IMG/VR virus record: IMGVR_UViG_3300044808_000019
Coordinates: 1 to 47,068 of that record
Reading direction: 5' to 3' (one strand)
Source: a virus
DNA: 47,068 nt
Part shown: piece after piece, positions 15,492 to 23,464 of the stretch
Layout: each line of letters opens with the position of its first letter
Numbering within the stretch: the stretch's first letter is position 1
Position numbers and translations under genes: made by a program
Notes under the pieces: model-generated
What the model was told of the DNA's origin: nothing
The model's input: only the letters and a program-made list of their open reading frames with translations
Database searches by the model: none

Positions 15492-15736
15492 GCTTCAAGC
15501 CCATACAACACGGACGCGAGATCGTCGCACACGGTTTTGACTGTGGGCACTGTTCGATGAACGCCGCGACGGTAGCAAACGGCGTCCTCTCATTCAAGAA
15601 TCGCCACGGCGGGGAGATACACGCGAACGCGGTTGACCTCAATCAGTTGTTCAAGTGGTATGTGGAGCGGGCGAATAAAACTACGATTGAAAACCTTGAA
15701 AAATTATTGCAGCAGGCAAAGCAATCTGTGGTATGA
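15488..15736 (+). CDS. small hypothetical protein
   Basis: An 82-residue protein in a GTGA overlap with the portal gene. It has a CGHC pair at residues 19-22, with His nearby, and a C-terminal coiled coil. The stop codon overlaps the -10 box of the RNA promoter described next. In other phages small genes after the portal can be head-maturation helpers; nothing specific is visible here. Confidence 0.55.
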   Translation: MSFKPIQHGREIVAHGFDCGHCSMNAATVANGVLSFKNRHGGEIHANAVDLNQLFKWYVERANKTTIENLEKLLQQAKQSVV

Positions 15737-15737
15737 T
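15707..15737 (+). promoter_or_regulatory. extended -10 promoter for RNA gene
   Basis: TGGTATGAT at 15729-15737 is an extended -10 box (TGn plus TATGAT). A weak -35 TTGCAG lies at 15707-15712 with a 19-base spacer. It overlaps the 3' end of the small gene and faces a 325-base region without a protein gene that ends in a terminator. Confidence 0.55.
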
Positions 15738-15755
15738 TCGTGCTGTGTTTGAAAT

Positions 15756-15936
15756 CCTGAATCAAGCTGGTCGGTAAGGCGGCAACGCCCCCAAGAGTTT
15801 ATTCAGGCTGAATAGGTCGCGGCAGTTGGCGGCGCACAACGGGGAATACCTTCGGGGCTTCCTGCTGTCCACGTTCGATTCGTGGTTAGACTTGGTTGAA
15901 TAACAAGCTGGTTCGACTCCAGCCCGCACCGTTCAG
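15756..15936 (+). ncRNA. structured RNA with tRNA-like arms
   Basis: Between a promoter (15729-15737) and a terminator (15965-16012) the sequence folds well. CCTGAAT/ATTCAGG (15756-15762/15801-15807) encloses GGCG-GCAA-CGCC. CTGAA..GGT.GCGG (15808-15822) pairs with CCGCACC.TTCAG (15924-15936) like an acceptor stem with bulges. Inside lie a D-arm-like GTTG-8-CAAC (15825-15840), a UUCG hairpin (15843-15862), CCACG-TTCGATT-CGTGG (15869-15885), CTTG/CAAG, and GCTGG-TTCGACT-CCAGC (15907-15923). The last two named 7-base loops match the T-loop consensus TTCRANY. No normal anticodon arm or encoded CCA is seen, so it is not an ordinary tRNA; a tRNA-like or tmRNA-like decoy is possible. Confidence 0.55.
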
Positions 15937-15964
15937 TAACAATTAAATATCAGGTTCTCTTCTG

Positions 15965-16012
15965 AGCCGACATGTACTGACTCTTGTTTGAGTCTTGCGT
16001 GTCGGCTTTTTT
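15965..16012 (+). terminator. strong intrinsic terminator
   Basis: AGCCGACA (15965-15972) pairs exactly with TGTCGGCT (16000-16007), with an inner GACTC/GAGTC hairpin, followed by six T. It ends the RNA gene and partly insulates the scaffold gene from upstream transcription. Confidence 0.9.
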
Positions 16013-16061
16013 GCGTTTCCAGCCAACCTCCCAGCGGGAGAAACAACGGAGTCCAGCGGAC

Positions 16062-16802
16062 ATGTTGAAACAATACGACAAGCCAGAAGATGTGCCCGAA
16101 GCCTTACGGGAACACTACTCACGACGCGAAGACGGCAAGATGCACGCCGACATCCCGAACGATCACCCGGCCGTCAAGCACAACGCCACACTGCTCAAGG
16201 AAAAGAACGATGCGATTGCGGAGCGCGACACTGCCAAGTCTGAGCTCGACAGCGCGAAGGCCAGCGGCCTCCCGCGCGGACACGAAGCCGTGCCGAAGGC
16301 CGACGCCGAACTCGTCAAAGTTATCAAAGAGGCGGGCATCACGAAGGTCGAAGACTTCGCCACCCTCAAGACCGACCATGACACGTTCAAAGTGAAGGCC
16401 GAGACGGCAGAGCGCGAGAAGCACGCCACCGAAATCGGCGAACTGATGGGATGGGACAAGGAAAAGACCGCCCGCCTCGTCCCCAAAGTCTTCGACCTCT
16501 CGCAAGTCGAATCCCGCACGGGCGCGGATGGCAAAAAGACACTGGTGGCGAAGGTCAAGCAGGGCGACGGGACTTTCATCGAAAAGCCTTTCGCCGATGT
16601 CGTCACCACCACCCCCGATTTAAATGATCTGCTTCCGTCTTTGAAATCCGAGAGCGGCGGGACGCGCGTTCACGGCAGCACGCCGGGCGCGGGCAGTGGC
16701 GGCAACCTGTTTGACTCAATCCGCGAAGGCGTAGCGGCGCAGGAAAAGGGCGCGGCGGCCGAGAGCAAAACGTTGGAGCAACGCCTGCACATAGCAGCCT
16801 AA
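16062..16802 (+). CDS. head scaffold protein
   Basis: A 246-residue acidic protein starting at the ATG at 16062 (GGAG upstream). Residues 45-150 form a long coiled coil (LKEKNDAIAERDTAKSELD and similar). Such charged, helical proteins of the GP20/scaffold type guide capsid assembly and are later removed. The C-terminus (residues 195-246) is Gly-rich, with a final amphipathic helix that would bind the capsid protein. It lies just before the decoration and major capsid genes, the standard place. No protease gene was found nearby, so removal may not need cleavage. Confidence 0.82.
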   Translation: MLKQYDKPEDVPEALREHYSRREDGKMHADIPNDHPAVKHNATLLKEKNDAIAERDTAKSELDSAKASGLPRGHEAVPKADAELVKVIKEAGITKVEDFATLKTDHDTFKVKAETAEREKHATEIGELMGWDKEKTARLVPKVFDLSQVESRTGADGKKTLVAKVKQGDGTFIEKPFADVVTTTPDLNDLLPSLKSESGGTRVHGSTPGAGSGGNLFDSIREGVAAQEKGAAAESKTLEQRLHIAA

Positions 16803-16820
16803 CAGTCAGGAGAACTAGAG

Positions 16821-17585
16821 ATGCCTATTACCGTTGAAGAAACCGAAGGCGGAACTGCTTACGCCAGTCCGTTTGTCGGCCCCGTTGATCATACGGCACA
16901 TGTCCGGGTTGACGTGTCCGCACTCACGACCTCGCAGGTTGACAGTAAAGGCTATCTCAAGCCCGGCGTGGTGCTGACGCTCGACGGCGTAGCCCCGGCC
17001 GACACCGAAGGGACGGCGCAAGTCGAGACTGCGACTGTCGCCGGAACTGTCGGCGCGTCAGGCGCGGGAAACGCGACCGTGATCGTCACTTCGGCCAACA
17101 TGGCGAACTCCCCCAAGACGATTAGCGTCGCCGTCGCCAATAACGACACCGCCTCTCAGGTGGCCGCCAAGATTCGCACCGCCCTTGCGAATGATGGTGA
17201 CGTGAATGACACGTTTTCAGTGGGAGGCACGGGCGCGAGTGTGGTGTTGACCGCGCTACAACCCGCTGCTAACGACGTCACGCTCAACGTCTCCGTGGAC
17301 AACGGGACGAGCACCGGCCTGACCGCCGCCCCGACTTCCGCCAACACGACGGCGGGCGTTGCAGGGGGTGCAAACAGCATGGTCTGCATGGTCAGGGAAG
17401 CGACGAAGATCGCTGCCGACAACACCGCCCTCGCCTCCATCACGACCGACCCGTTTGTCGCCTGCGCCACCATTGCCCAAGTCAACCGCGATATTGTTGA
17501 GGACAACTTGGGGCGTGCCTTGAACGCCGCCGAAATCGCCGCCCTGAACGGAGAGCGCAGCCGCCTCGTTCTGCTTCTGACCTAG
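16821..17585 (+). CDS. head decoration protein with inserted domain
   Basis: The N-terminus (GTAYASPFVGPVDHTA) and C-terminus (ITTDPFVACATIAQVNRDIVE) look like a small head decoration protein that caps capsid threefold sites. Between them (about residues 64-184) sits a Thr/Val/Ala-rich beta domain with AGNATVIVTSANMANSPKTI, DTASQVAAKIRTAL and FSVGGTGASVVLTA. This domain occurs in several phage surface proteins; it may bind cells or polysaccharides. The gene is 254 residues against about 130 for the simple form. AGGAG lies before its ATG, and it sits next to the capsid gene. Confidence 0.7.
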   Translation: MPITVEETEGGTAYASPFVGPVDHTAHVRVDVSALTTSQVDSKGYLKPGVVLTLDGVAPADTEGTAQVETATVAGTVGASGAGNATVIVTSANMANSPKTISVAVANNDTASQVAAKIRTALANDGDVNDTFSVGGTGASVVLTALQPAANDVTLNVSVDNGTSTGLTAAPTSANTTAGVAGGANSMVCMVREATKIAADNTALASITTDPFVACATIAQVNRDIVEDNLGRALNAAEIAALNGERSRLVLLLT

Positions 17586-17604
17586 TTAAGGAGAAACACG
17601 CACC

Positions 17605-18660
17605 ATGCCCGAGATTCTTTCCTACATCGAATCAGTCAAAGAACTGACCGCCCCCGCCCTGACGGTGCGCGCTCAGGCGATTTCGCCGAACGATAACGGC
17701 GAACTCATCTATGACATCTTCTTTCCACGCCAGAACGTCGGAAGCGTGAAGTTGCGCGACATCACGATCCGCAACTTTAGACCGGCGGCGGATCGTCGCG
17801 AATGGAACGGTCGTGGCCGTCTGATCCCGATCCAGACTCCCGACAAGAAAGACCTGAAAATCATCCCCGTCGAGGACTATTCCAAGATTGACGAGGAAGA
17901 GATGCAGGAGCTTTTCGAGAACACGGACGGCGAGGCTGCGTTGATCCGCAGGCGTATCGGCGCGAGCATCCCCGAACGTGTGGACAACCTGACAAAGGCC
18001 GTCTATCGCCGTGTCGAGTTGGACGCAATGAGCGTGTGGTCGAACGGGTACGTGGATCAGGTCGATCCGCAGACGGGACGCGCCTTCCGAACATCTTTCC
18101 AAATCGCAGCCTCGAAGTTGCAAACGGCTTTGACGGCGTGGAATGACGGCAGCCTGAACGCCTATAACGAACTGCTCGCGTGGCTTCGTGATGGGATCAG
18201 CGTCATCGGCCCCATCGAAGGCGTCATGTTGAGACTCGCCACGCAGAACGCTATTCAGGCGGACGCACCCACGCTCCTTAACGGCTACCGCCCGACCATC
18301 AAGGAAATCTCCCAACGCATCACCGACGAACTCGGCAGCCCGTTCAACTTCTTCCAGAACGAGAAGACGATTGACGTGTTCACGGACGGCGGCATCACCA
18401 CGACGCCGACGAAGACGTGGCCGGAGCACAAGATCAACGCGATCCCGGCTGGCAAGCGCGTTGGCGCGACCGCATACGCGCCCGTGGTTCGTGCCGGTGA
18501 AATGGCAAACGAAGTGCCGGAGGCGCGCATTGATAAGAACAGCATTGCGGTCTTCTACGAGCCGGAAAACGGCGGGCGCACGCTGACCATCGAGGCGCAG
18601 GGCAACATTCTCTCCATCCCCGACGAGCAGAAGGTCTGGGGCATTGACGTAGGAGTCTAA
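17605..18660 (+). CDS. major capsid protein (lambda gpE-like)
   Basis: This 351-residue protein matches the Phage_cap_E type in length and layout: a helical N-arm, a long P-domain-like part with GEAALIRRRIGASIPERVDN and VYRRVELDAMSVWSNG (residues 110-150), a central section, and a C-terminal beta part ending in VWGIDVG. It forms the capsid shell with the HK97 fold. It follows the decoration protein gene by 19 bases with AAGGAG upstream, the order known from lambda-type heads. A long antisense frame here is a by-product of codon bias. Confidence 0.92.
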   Translation: MPEILSYIESVKELTAPALTVRAQAISPNDNGELIYDIFFPRQNVGSVKLRDITIRNFRPAADRREWNGRGRLIPIQTPDKKDLKIIPVEDYSKIDEEEMQELFENTDGEAALIRRRIGASIPERVDNLTKAVYRRVELDAMSVWSNGYVDQVDPQTGRAFRTSFQIAASKLQTALTAWNDGSLNAYNELLAWLRDGISVIGPIEGVMLRLATQNAIQADAPTLLNGYRPTIKEISQRITDELGSPFNFFQNEKTIDVFTDGGITTTPTKTWPEHKINAIPAGKRVGATAYAPVVRAGEMANEVPEARIDKNSIAVFYEPENGGRTLTIEAQGNILSIPDEQKVWGIDVGV

Positions 18661-18665
18661 AAGTT

Positions 18666-18959
18666 ATGGCTGACAATCGAAAAATAGTGAGGGGTATCCG
18701 CATCGGCACGGAGACGGTGACGGATGCCGACAGGTTGGAGAGCTTGTTGACCGCAGGGCAGATCGCCTCTCTCGCGGCGAGAGGGCACGTCACGGGCAAC
18801 TTCAAGGGAAAAGGTGCGGGAAGGGAAGAGGGCAAGGGTAGCCCTTCGCCTGACGCGAAGACCAAAGCGGAACTGAGGGAAGAGGCCGAAGGTAGGGGTT
18901 TGGAAGTTCCTGCGAACGCGACGAAGGCCGAGATCGTGGCGTTGCTCGAAGGGAAATAA
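18666..18959 (+). CDS. HeH/LEM-like small protein after capsid
   Basis: A 97-residue protein. The C-terminal 35 residues (KAELREEAEGRGLEVPANA and then TKAEIVALLEG) match the helix-extended-helix (HeH/SAP/LEM-like) pattern often found in phage head-tail genes. Before it lies a Gly/Lys-rich linker. The N-terminal section starts with RGIRIGTETVTDADRLESLL. Probably a head-completion or capsid-associated protein. It ends directly at the start of the next gene (TAAATG). Confidence 0.65.
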   Translation: MADNRKIVRGIRIGTETVTDADRLESLLTAGQIASLAARGHVTGNFKGKGAGREEGKGSPSPDAKTKAELREEAEGRGLEVPANATKAEIVALLEGK

Positions 18960-19304
18960 ATGCCGACTCCTACACCCGAACCTACGCCCGCCGAAATCAT
19001 CTCGCTCATGGAAGTCACGGGCGAGAACGACTACGACAGCCTAAGCACGCGGATCGCTACGGGCAGTCAGGTCGAAGTAGATGCGAAGTGGGCAAAAACA
19101 CTTGCCGACATCGCGGAGTGGGGCGCGAAAGTGCGAGGCAAGTACGCCAAAGTCAACGGGCGGATCGTGCTTGATCCTAAAGATCGTGAATACGCAATTC
19201 GTTCAAGAGTGCGACTCCGTTACGGCCTGACGGAGAGAGTTGACGAGAGTGTGACGGGGGAGTTTCCCGGCTCGCGTGCAGTGCCGGTTGAGATGAGGTG
19301 GTAG
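18960..19304 (+). CDS. head-tail adaptor-type protein
   Basis: A 114-residue protein between the capsid and tail genes, starting right after the previous stop. The N-terminus is Pro/Thr-rich; the rest is helical. The slot after the capsid genes is where phages of this type encode the connector ring. No sequence motif that I can name; call by position. Confidence 0.5.
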   Translation: MPTPTPEPTPAEIISLMEVTGENDYDSLSTRIATGSQVEVDAKWAKTLADIAEWGAKVRGKYAKVNGRIVLDPKDREYAIRSRVRLRYGLTERVDESVTGEFPGSRAVPVEMRW

Positions 19305-19697
19305 GTGAGCACGTCTTCGGACATCACGGAAGCCTACGCGGAAGCATTTGATGCGGAGCGGGAGGTGTTGCTTGGGGAAGATGCCAAGCTGCTTCTCTTG
19401 AAACCTGACGGCGGGGCACAGCGATACACGATCCTTGAAACGCTTGAATCAAGCTGGTCGGCTTACTTTAGCGAGTTTGTCGGGAGTCCGACGTTTCAGG
19501 TAGCAGATGATAGCGTGGAGTTCTACGCGAAAGCTATCGAAGCCTCGCACGTCATGGTGAGTGATTCCGACAATGAGACGTTGAATAACCGCCTCCACGA
19601 AATTAACCGTGAGACGACCGTCCCGGCCGGAATCGAACCCTTCTGGAAAATCAGAGCGACGAACATCGGCAAGAAATACGTGCCACCCGAACCATGA
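19305..19697 (+). CDS. probable head closure/neck protein
   Basis: A 130-residue acidic protein starting at a GTG placed directly after the previous TAG. It contains SSWSAYFSEFVGSPTFQV, likely beta strands, and ends in an ATGA overlap with the next gene. Position suggests a stopper or neck protein. No family recognised. Confidence 0.5.
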   Translation: MSTSSDITEAYAEAFDAEREVLLGEDAKLLLLKPDGGAQRYTILETLESSWSAYFSEFVGSPTFQVADDSVEFYAKAIEASHVMVSDSDNETLNNRLHEINRETTVPAGIEPFWKIRATNIGKKYVPPEP

Positions 19698-20056
19698 GCC
19701 AAGTACTCATATCACCCGCAGTCTTAGACCTACCGCGCGCCATTGACGCGGCGTTCGCGGATGCTCAAGACGATATAGCGGAGGTCTTAGCCAAGGGCTG
19801 GCGCACGAACATCATCGCCCTAGACGTGATTGACTCACGCACTTATCTAGAGTCCGTAGACGTGGCTGACCCGATCCAAGTTGGGCGAGTTCGCACGGTC
19901 GCCATAGAAGCACCAGAGGCGGGCGGGTACGCATCTGCAATCAAGCGCAAAGCCGATTCTGATTATGTCGGGCAAAGGGTCGCGGAGAACGCCGTCGAAC
20001 AGTCTGACGGCCACGTTAACGCCGCGCTCGACCGCGCCGGGGACAGGTTGAAATGA
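19694..20056 (+). CDS. HK97 gp10-like tail completion protein
   Basis: A 120-residue protein in an ATGA overlap. The layout fits HK97 gp10-type neck proteins: an N-terminal helix, then a beta region with DVIDSRTYLESVDVADP (residues 44-60), and then a Tyr/Gly-containing section before a C-terminal helix. Such proteins join heads to tails. The match is by pattern and gene order. Confidence 0.6.
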   Translation: MSQVLISPAVLDLPRAIDAAFADAQDDIAEVLAKGWRTNIIALDVIDSRTYLESVDVADPIQVGRVRTVAIEAPEAGGYASAIKRKADSDYVGQRVAENAVEQSDGHVNAALDRAGDRLK

Positions 20057-20571
20057 CGGGGGCGGAGTACGCAGCGTTGGGAGCGAGTCTACAGGCTGCC
20101 ATCGTCGCGCTCATCAAGTCCGTGGTGGTGAACGAGGACGACGAGTTGATCGCGCTTGTCTTAGACCGCGACCCGGTAAGTCTGGATGAGGCGCAGTGGT
20201 TGGGGGCTTTGAAAACAAGTGCGGACTTGGATGAGAACAATGAGAAGCGGGCGCATGCTTGGATCGTGACGTTCGCGGCTTCGGAAGATTTAGCCACTTC
20301 GCAGAACCGGAGTATCGCGCCGATTTTCAAGCTCAAGGTTCAGGTCTTCTACTCGCATGACTTCGGGACGGACGCGGACAATTCAGAGAAGCGAATACGC
20401 GATGAAGTTTTGAAAGTCCAACTGGCTTTCGCGCAAGCCCCGAAGCTCATCCCACGAACGAAGCACCGACAGCTTGAAATGAGAATCAGGTTAATGAAGT
20501 TTCCGGCGGAGATTGTTCATCGTGGTGAAGGTGAACTCGTGGTGGAAAACGACGCTTTCAACGTCTACTAA
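20053..20571 (+). CDS. probable tail terminator protein
   Basis: A 172-residue protein in an ATGA overlap, followed nine bases later by the tail tube gene. The tail terminator caps the tube and fixes tail length; its gene normally sits exactly here. The N-terminal half is acidic and helical, the centre has beta strands (HAWIVTFAASED, FKLKVQVFYSHDFG). No specific family signature seen. Confidence 0.55.
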   Translation: MTGAEYAALGASLQAAIVALIKSVVVNEDDELIALVLDRDPVSLDEAQWLGALKTSADLDENNEKRAHAWIVTFAASEDLATSQNRSIAPIFKLKVQVFYSHDFGTDADNSEKRIRDEVLKVQLAFAQAPKLIPRTKHRQLEMRIRLMKFPAEIVHRGEGELVVENDAFNVY

Positions 20572-20579
20572 GGGAGCAA

Positions 20580-21668
20580 ATGATGGCGAGACAACTACTC
20601 GAAGATGCAGAGATTATCTACAGCACGCTGCCTGAGACGGCCGTCAACACTCCTTATGTTGCCATAACCGGGTTCAAGTCCGCACTCGTCAATTCGGGGA
20701 TGCCCCCGATCCCTAAGCCCACACGCATCAAGAATGACATGATCGGCGGGCAAAATGAATTTGGGCGCAAGGCTCGAAACAACTACTGGCCGTCCTTAGA
20801 CGTTCCCATCGGTGGGATGCTGAACAGCGAGATCGCCGCCGACTTCGCCCGGCGCGCTTGGGGCGGCGTGATCACCCATACCCTAGTCGCTACCGGCGTC
20901 TATGATCACATCATTGCCCTGCAAACCAAGACGCCGAGCGGCGGGTTTGGCGGGCGCATTCCCATGCTCACAACATTCGCGTGGCTACTTGGGGGCTACA
21001 ACTTCCTGCACGCGAGTTGCGCCATCGATAACTTTGAGATCGGCTTCGACGGTGATACTTCGCCATCATGGTCTGCCACTTTGCGAAACACTGGCTACTC
21101 GTTCCGGCGACTCTCCGACGCGGACATTTCCGCAGACATGACGCCGACGCCCACAGTTCCGACCTATAACCTCTTCCACCCTGCGGGGGTCAAGGCCACT
21201 TTTAACGACGGGTCGTTAAAAGACTTTGGTGCGGACGCCCGATTGATCTCCGGTCGGTGTGGAATAAATAATCAGATCGTAGTTAAGCCACACCAGCAAG
21301 ACCCGTTTAGAGTCACGTCTCCGGCAATTGATCGTACCTCGGGGGCGTATATGCGCGACATTCATCGTAGCAAGCGCGTCTTTGTCCCGACGCTCAAGGC
21401 TTCAATGGACGAGACGCTGGCCGAGTTCGTTACGAGCCGAGACTTAACGGACGTGACCAACCTCACCTATTTGTTTGAGGGGGACTTGATCGGGGCGACC
21501 GTTTACGCGCGTCAATTCGAGGTCAAGTACCCACTCTCGACGATGGAAGTTGACAGCGACACCGACGACACGGACGCGGCAATCTCTTTGTCATTCGATA
21601 TTGACAGGGAGGACGCGGTAGGCGGCATCGCAATACTTAGAATCCGCGACGGCAACCCGACGCTCTAA
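20580..21668 (+). CDS. major tail tube protein
   Basis: A 362-residue protein between the presumed tail terminator and the chaperone genes. It is beta-rich and contains GFDGDTSPSWSATLRNTG and YLFEGDLIGATVYARQFEVKYP (about residues 150-170 and 299-320), as expected for a tube subunit, though larger than the simple lambda type (about 250). The extra length may be an added surface domain. Two adjacent ATG codons after AAGGGAG could start it. Confidence 0.7.
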   Translation: MMARQLLEDAEIIYSTLPETAVNTPYVAITGFKSALVNSGMPPIPKPTRIKNDMIGGQNEFGRKARNNYWPSLDVPIGGMLNSEIAADFARRAWGGVITHTLVATGVYDHIIALQTKTPSGGFGGRIPMLTTFAWLLGGYNFLHASCAIDNFEIGFDGDTSPSWSATLRNTGYSFRRLSDADISADMTPTPTVPTYNLFHPAGVKATFNDGSLKDFGADARLISGRCGINNQIVVKPHQQDPFRVTSPAIDRTSGAYMRDIHRSKRVFVPTLKASMDETLAEFVTSRDLTDVTNLTYLFEGDLIGATVYARQFEVKYPLSTMEVDSDTDDTDAAISLSFDIDREDAVGGIAILRIRDGNPTL

Positions 21669-21677
21669 TAGGAGAGA

Positions 21678-22187
21678 ATGATGGGAGAGGAAAATCAGTT
21701 GCAAGCTACTCCGACCGCCGGAACGGTGCTGACCTTTGAAGAGTACGACGCGATGGAACGACAGATTCAGATCGGCGATGAGGATGAAATGCTCGCCATC
21801 GGGATGACCGTCGGAGAGTATCGAAAGGGCTTGCGGGAGAAAGAGCGGGAGGCGAACCCGACGGAGATTGAAACCGTCAGCATGCGCTCCCAAGCTGCGA
21901 CGGAGAACCCGTCGGTCAGGGTGTCTATTGAAAAGGGGAGACTGATCGCCTCGCCGCTCGTAGCCGAGCCGGAGATACTTGAGCCTCTGCCGCCTGACGA
22001 GTTCATCGAAGACCATGACCCGCCGCCCCCGGATGAGGATAAGCCGTCGCCGACTGGCACGCTTTCCGTTGACCAGAACAGTGAGATGCCGGGAACGGTG
22101 GAGAGTGTGGGATCTGAGCAAGCGTTGGCCGGGAACGTCCCGACGCCCAGAGTGAAGAGATCGAAGCCGCAGACGCCCGCCACCTAG
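21678..22187 (+). CDS. acidic Pro-rich protein after tail tube
   Basis: A 169-residue protein starting at an ATG after GGAGAG (a second ATG follows directly). It has an acidic N-terminal helical part (TFEEYDAMERQIQIGDEDEM) and a long, probably unfolded Pro/Glu/Asp-rich half. The core pattern 'm.ig.tv.eyr.g' is of unknown meaning. It may be a tail-associated or assembly factor; no family recognised. Confidence 0.5.
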   Translation: MMGEENQLQATPTAGTVLTFEEYDAMERQIQIGDEDEMLAIGMTVGEYRKGLREKEREANPTEIETVSMRSQAATENPSVRVSIEKGRLIASPLVAEPEILEPLPPDEFIEDHDPPPPDEDKPSPTGTLSVDQNSEMPGTVESVGSEQALAGNVPTPRVKRSKPQTPAT

Positions 22188-22210
22188 CCGCTACGTGAGT
22201 CCTACCGTGA

Positions 22211-22244
22211 GAGGGGCGATGCTCTAACGAGTGTTGCCCCTCTT
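22211..22244. terminator. hairpin at end of head/tail-tube operon
   Basis: AGAGGGGC (22211-22218) pairs exactly with GCCCCTCT (22237-22244), with an inner CTC-TAAC-GAG. There is no T run on either strand, so it is either a weak two-way terminator or an RNA-stabilising hairpin. The stop codon of the - strand lipoprotein gene lies in its loop. Confidence 0.4.
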
Positions 22245-22430
22245 ACTGTTGAATGTTTGCGGCGGTTGCCCCTTGTCTTCTTCTTGTGGTGGAGCGCATG
22301 GCGGGCAGATGTCGCCGGTACAGAGGCAAAGGTTAGTGATAGGTTTCGTGCCTTCGTGTGCGGATTGGTAGCAGCCGGTGAGAGTGGCGAGTGTGAGTAA
22401 GAGTATAAGAGTCAAATATCGGTACTTCAT
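22224..22430 (-). CDS. small lipoprotein on opposite strand
   Basis: From the ATG at 22430 this gene encodes 68 residues beginning KYRYLTLILLLTLATLTGC, a clear lipoprotein signal with Cys 20. The mature part carries five more cysteines (CLC, ICPPC) and a Gln/Pro-rich tail. It is the only - strand gene in the late region, which suggests a moron: a gene expressed on its own from the resident phage. No ribosome site is obvious. It may alter the host surface, for example block other phages; this is inference. Confidence 0.55.
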   Translation of the reverse strand: MKYRYLTLILLLTLATLTGCYQSAHEGTKPITNLCLCTGDICPPCAPPQEEDKGQPPQTFNSKRGNTR

Positions 22431-22462
22431 GTGGCGGACGCTACTAGATAGCGGGACGGAAT

Positions 22463-22497
22463 GCAAGGCTAGGTGGTTCGGGAGACCTTGCCCACCT
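22463..22497. promoter_or_regulatory. interlocked inverted repeats between divergent genes
   Basis: GCAAGG (22463-22468) pairs with CCTTGC (22486-22491), and AGGTGG (22471-22476) pairs with CCACCT (22492-22497). The repeats lie in the 95-base gap between the - strand lipoprotein and the + strand exported protein. They may be operator sites. No clean -35/-10 pair is visible. Confidence 0.35.
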
Positions 22498-22525
22498 CTT
22501 TCAATGTTTGATATTCTCCGCGGCC

Positions 22526-23464
22526 ATGAAGAGACTCATCTTGCTCGCCGCCTCCTTCATCCTTCTCATACATTGCATCGCCTACCCGGCAGACAAAAAG
22601 CCGTGGCCGCTTGATATAGAGCGGTACAGAACCGTCACCCTTAAAATCCCCGCAGCATTAATTGGATTTGAAAAGATTAACGCTTGGCGAGGGACAACGA
22701 ATTACACTGCGTACATTCAGGGTCTGGCAGGCGGGAAGGTGGCGGTGAACACTAGGAGCGATTGGCGGGCCGCCGGGTGGCCGTTGATGCGGAATCTGCG
22801 ACTGGAAAAGGTTGAGCAGAAGAGTGATTACACAGAGGTCGAATTAAGGCAGGGCGGCGAAAACGTGAAACTGCGGTTTCAGGGGGTGAAAGACTTGAAC
22901 GCTGCATTCGCCCAAGTCGTCTACCCCGGCAATACGGAATCTTTTGAGTCTAGTGATTATTACAAAACCGAAGTGATTGATAGATTCCTCCCCACGATCT
23001 TTAAGGGCAGGCTCGCGACTATTCACTTTGAGACTCAAATGCTGCTTTTGAAGGGCGCGAACTACGATCTAAACTTCGTGGGCGGTGAAGAGTACAAAGG
23101 AAAGTTTTACGTAGTCTTGCGTGACACCACGGCAGATGTTTACAACACGCTCCAACTAAATCAGGCTGCGCGGGTTTCGCGGGTCACGGAAGGGACAATA
23201 CTAACCGCCTTGCGCGGTACCTATAAACTGATCGGCGGAATTGAAGAAATAGATGGCGTCAAGATAGAAATGCGGGTTCTTTATAAAGACTTTGTGAATG
23301 AGCATTATTCGGCTCCGCACGCTGACGACTTACACGCTTACGTTCCTTTCTCCCTCATCCAAGAGTTTGACGAGGCCGAGATCACAAATCAGGATTTGGT
23401 TGATCGCTCAATCTTCCTTGTCAATGGAAACCGGGTGAAAGTTTCCCTAACTCAATTCAACTAA
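22526..23464 (+). CDS. exported protein (moron candidate)
   Basis: From the ATG at 22526 the protein has 312 residues and starts with a signal peptide (KRLILLAASFILLIHCIAYPA). A Cys at residue 16 sits inside the hydrophobic stretch but lacks a proper lipobox. The mature part is beta-rich and soluble, with no motif I can name. It sits between tail genes but is unlike structural proteins, and its DNA seems richer in A and T than its neighbours. Likely an accessory envelope protein of the host cell carrying the phage. The TTG at 22508 is a less likely start. Confidence 0.65.
   Translation: MKRLILLAASFILLIHCIAYPADKKPWPLDIERYRTVTLKIPAALIGFEKINAWRGTTNYTAYIQGLAGGKVAVNTRSDWRAAGWPLMRNLRLEKVEQKSDYTEVELRQGGENVKLRFQGVKDLNAAFAQVVYPGNTESFESSDYYKTEVIDRFLPTIFKGRLATIHFETQMLLLKGANYDLNFVGGEEYKGKFYVVLRDTTADVYNTLQLNQAARVSRVTEGTILTALRGTYKLIGGIEEIDGVKIEMRVLYKDFVNEHYSAPHADDLHAYVPFSLIQEFDEAEITNQDLVDRSIFLVNGNRVKVSLTQFN

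Noticed and set aside
15815-15931. ordinary tRNA gene
   Set aside because: T-arm and acceptor-like pairing exist, but there is no canonical anticodon arm, the acceptor has a bulge, and length is about 117 bases without encoded CCA.
17632-18429. 265-codon open frame on the - strand
   Set aside because: Fully antisense to the major capsid gene; no ribosome site or known motif. It results from GC-rich codon bias.
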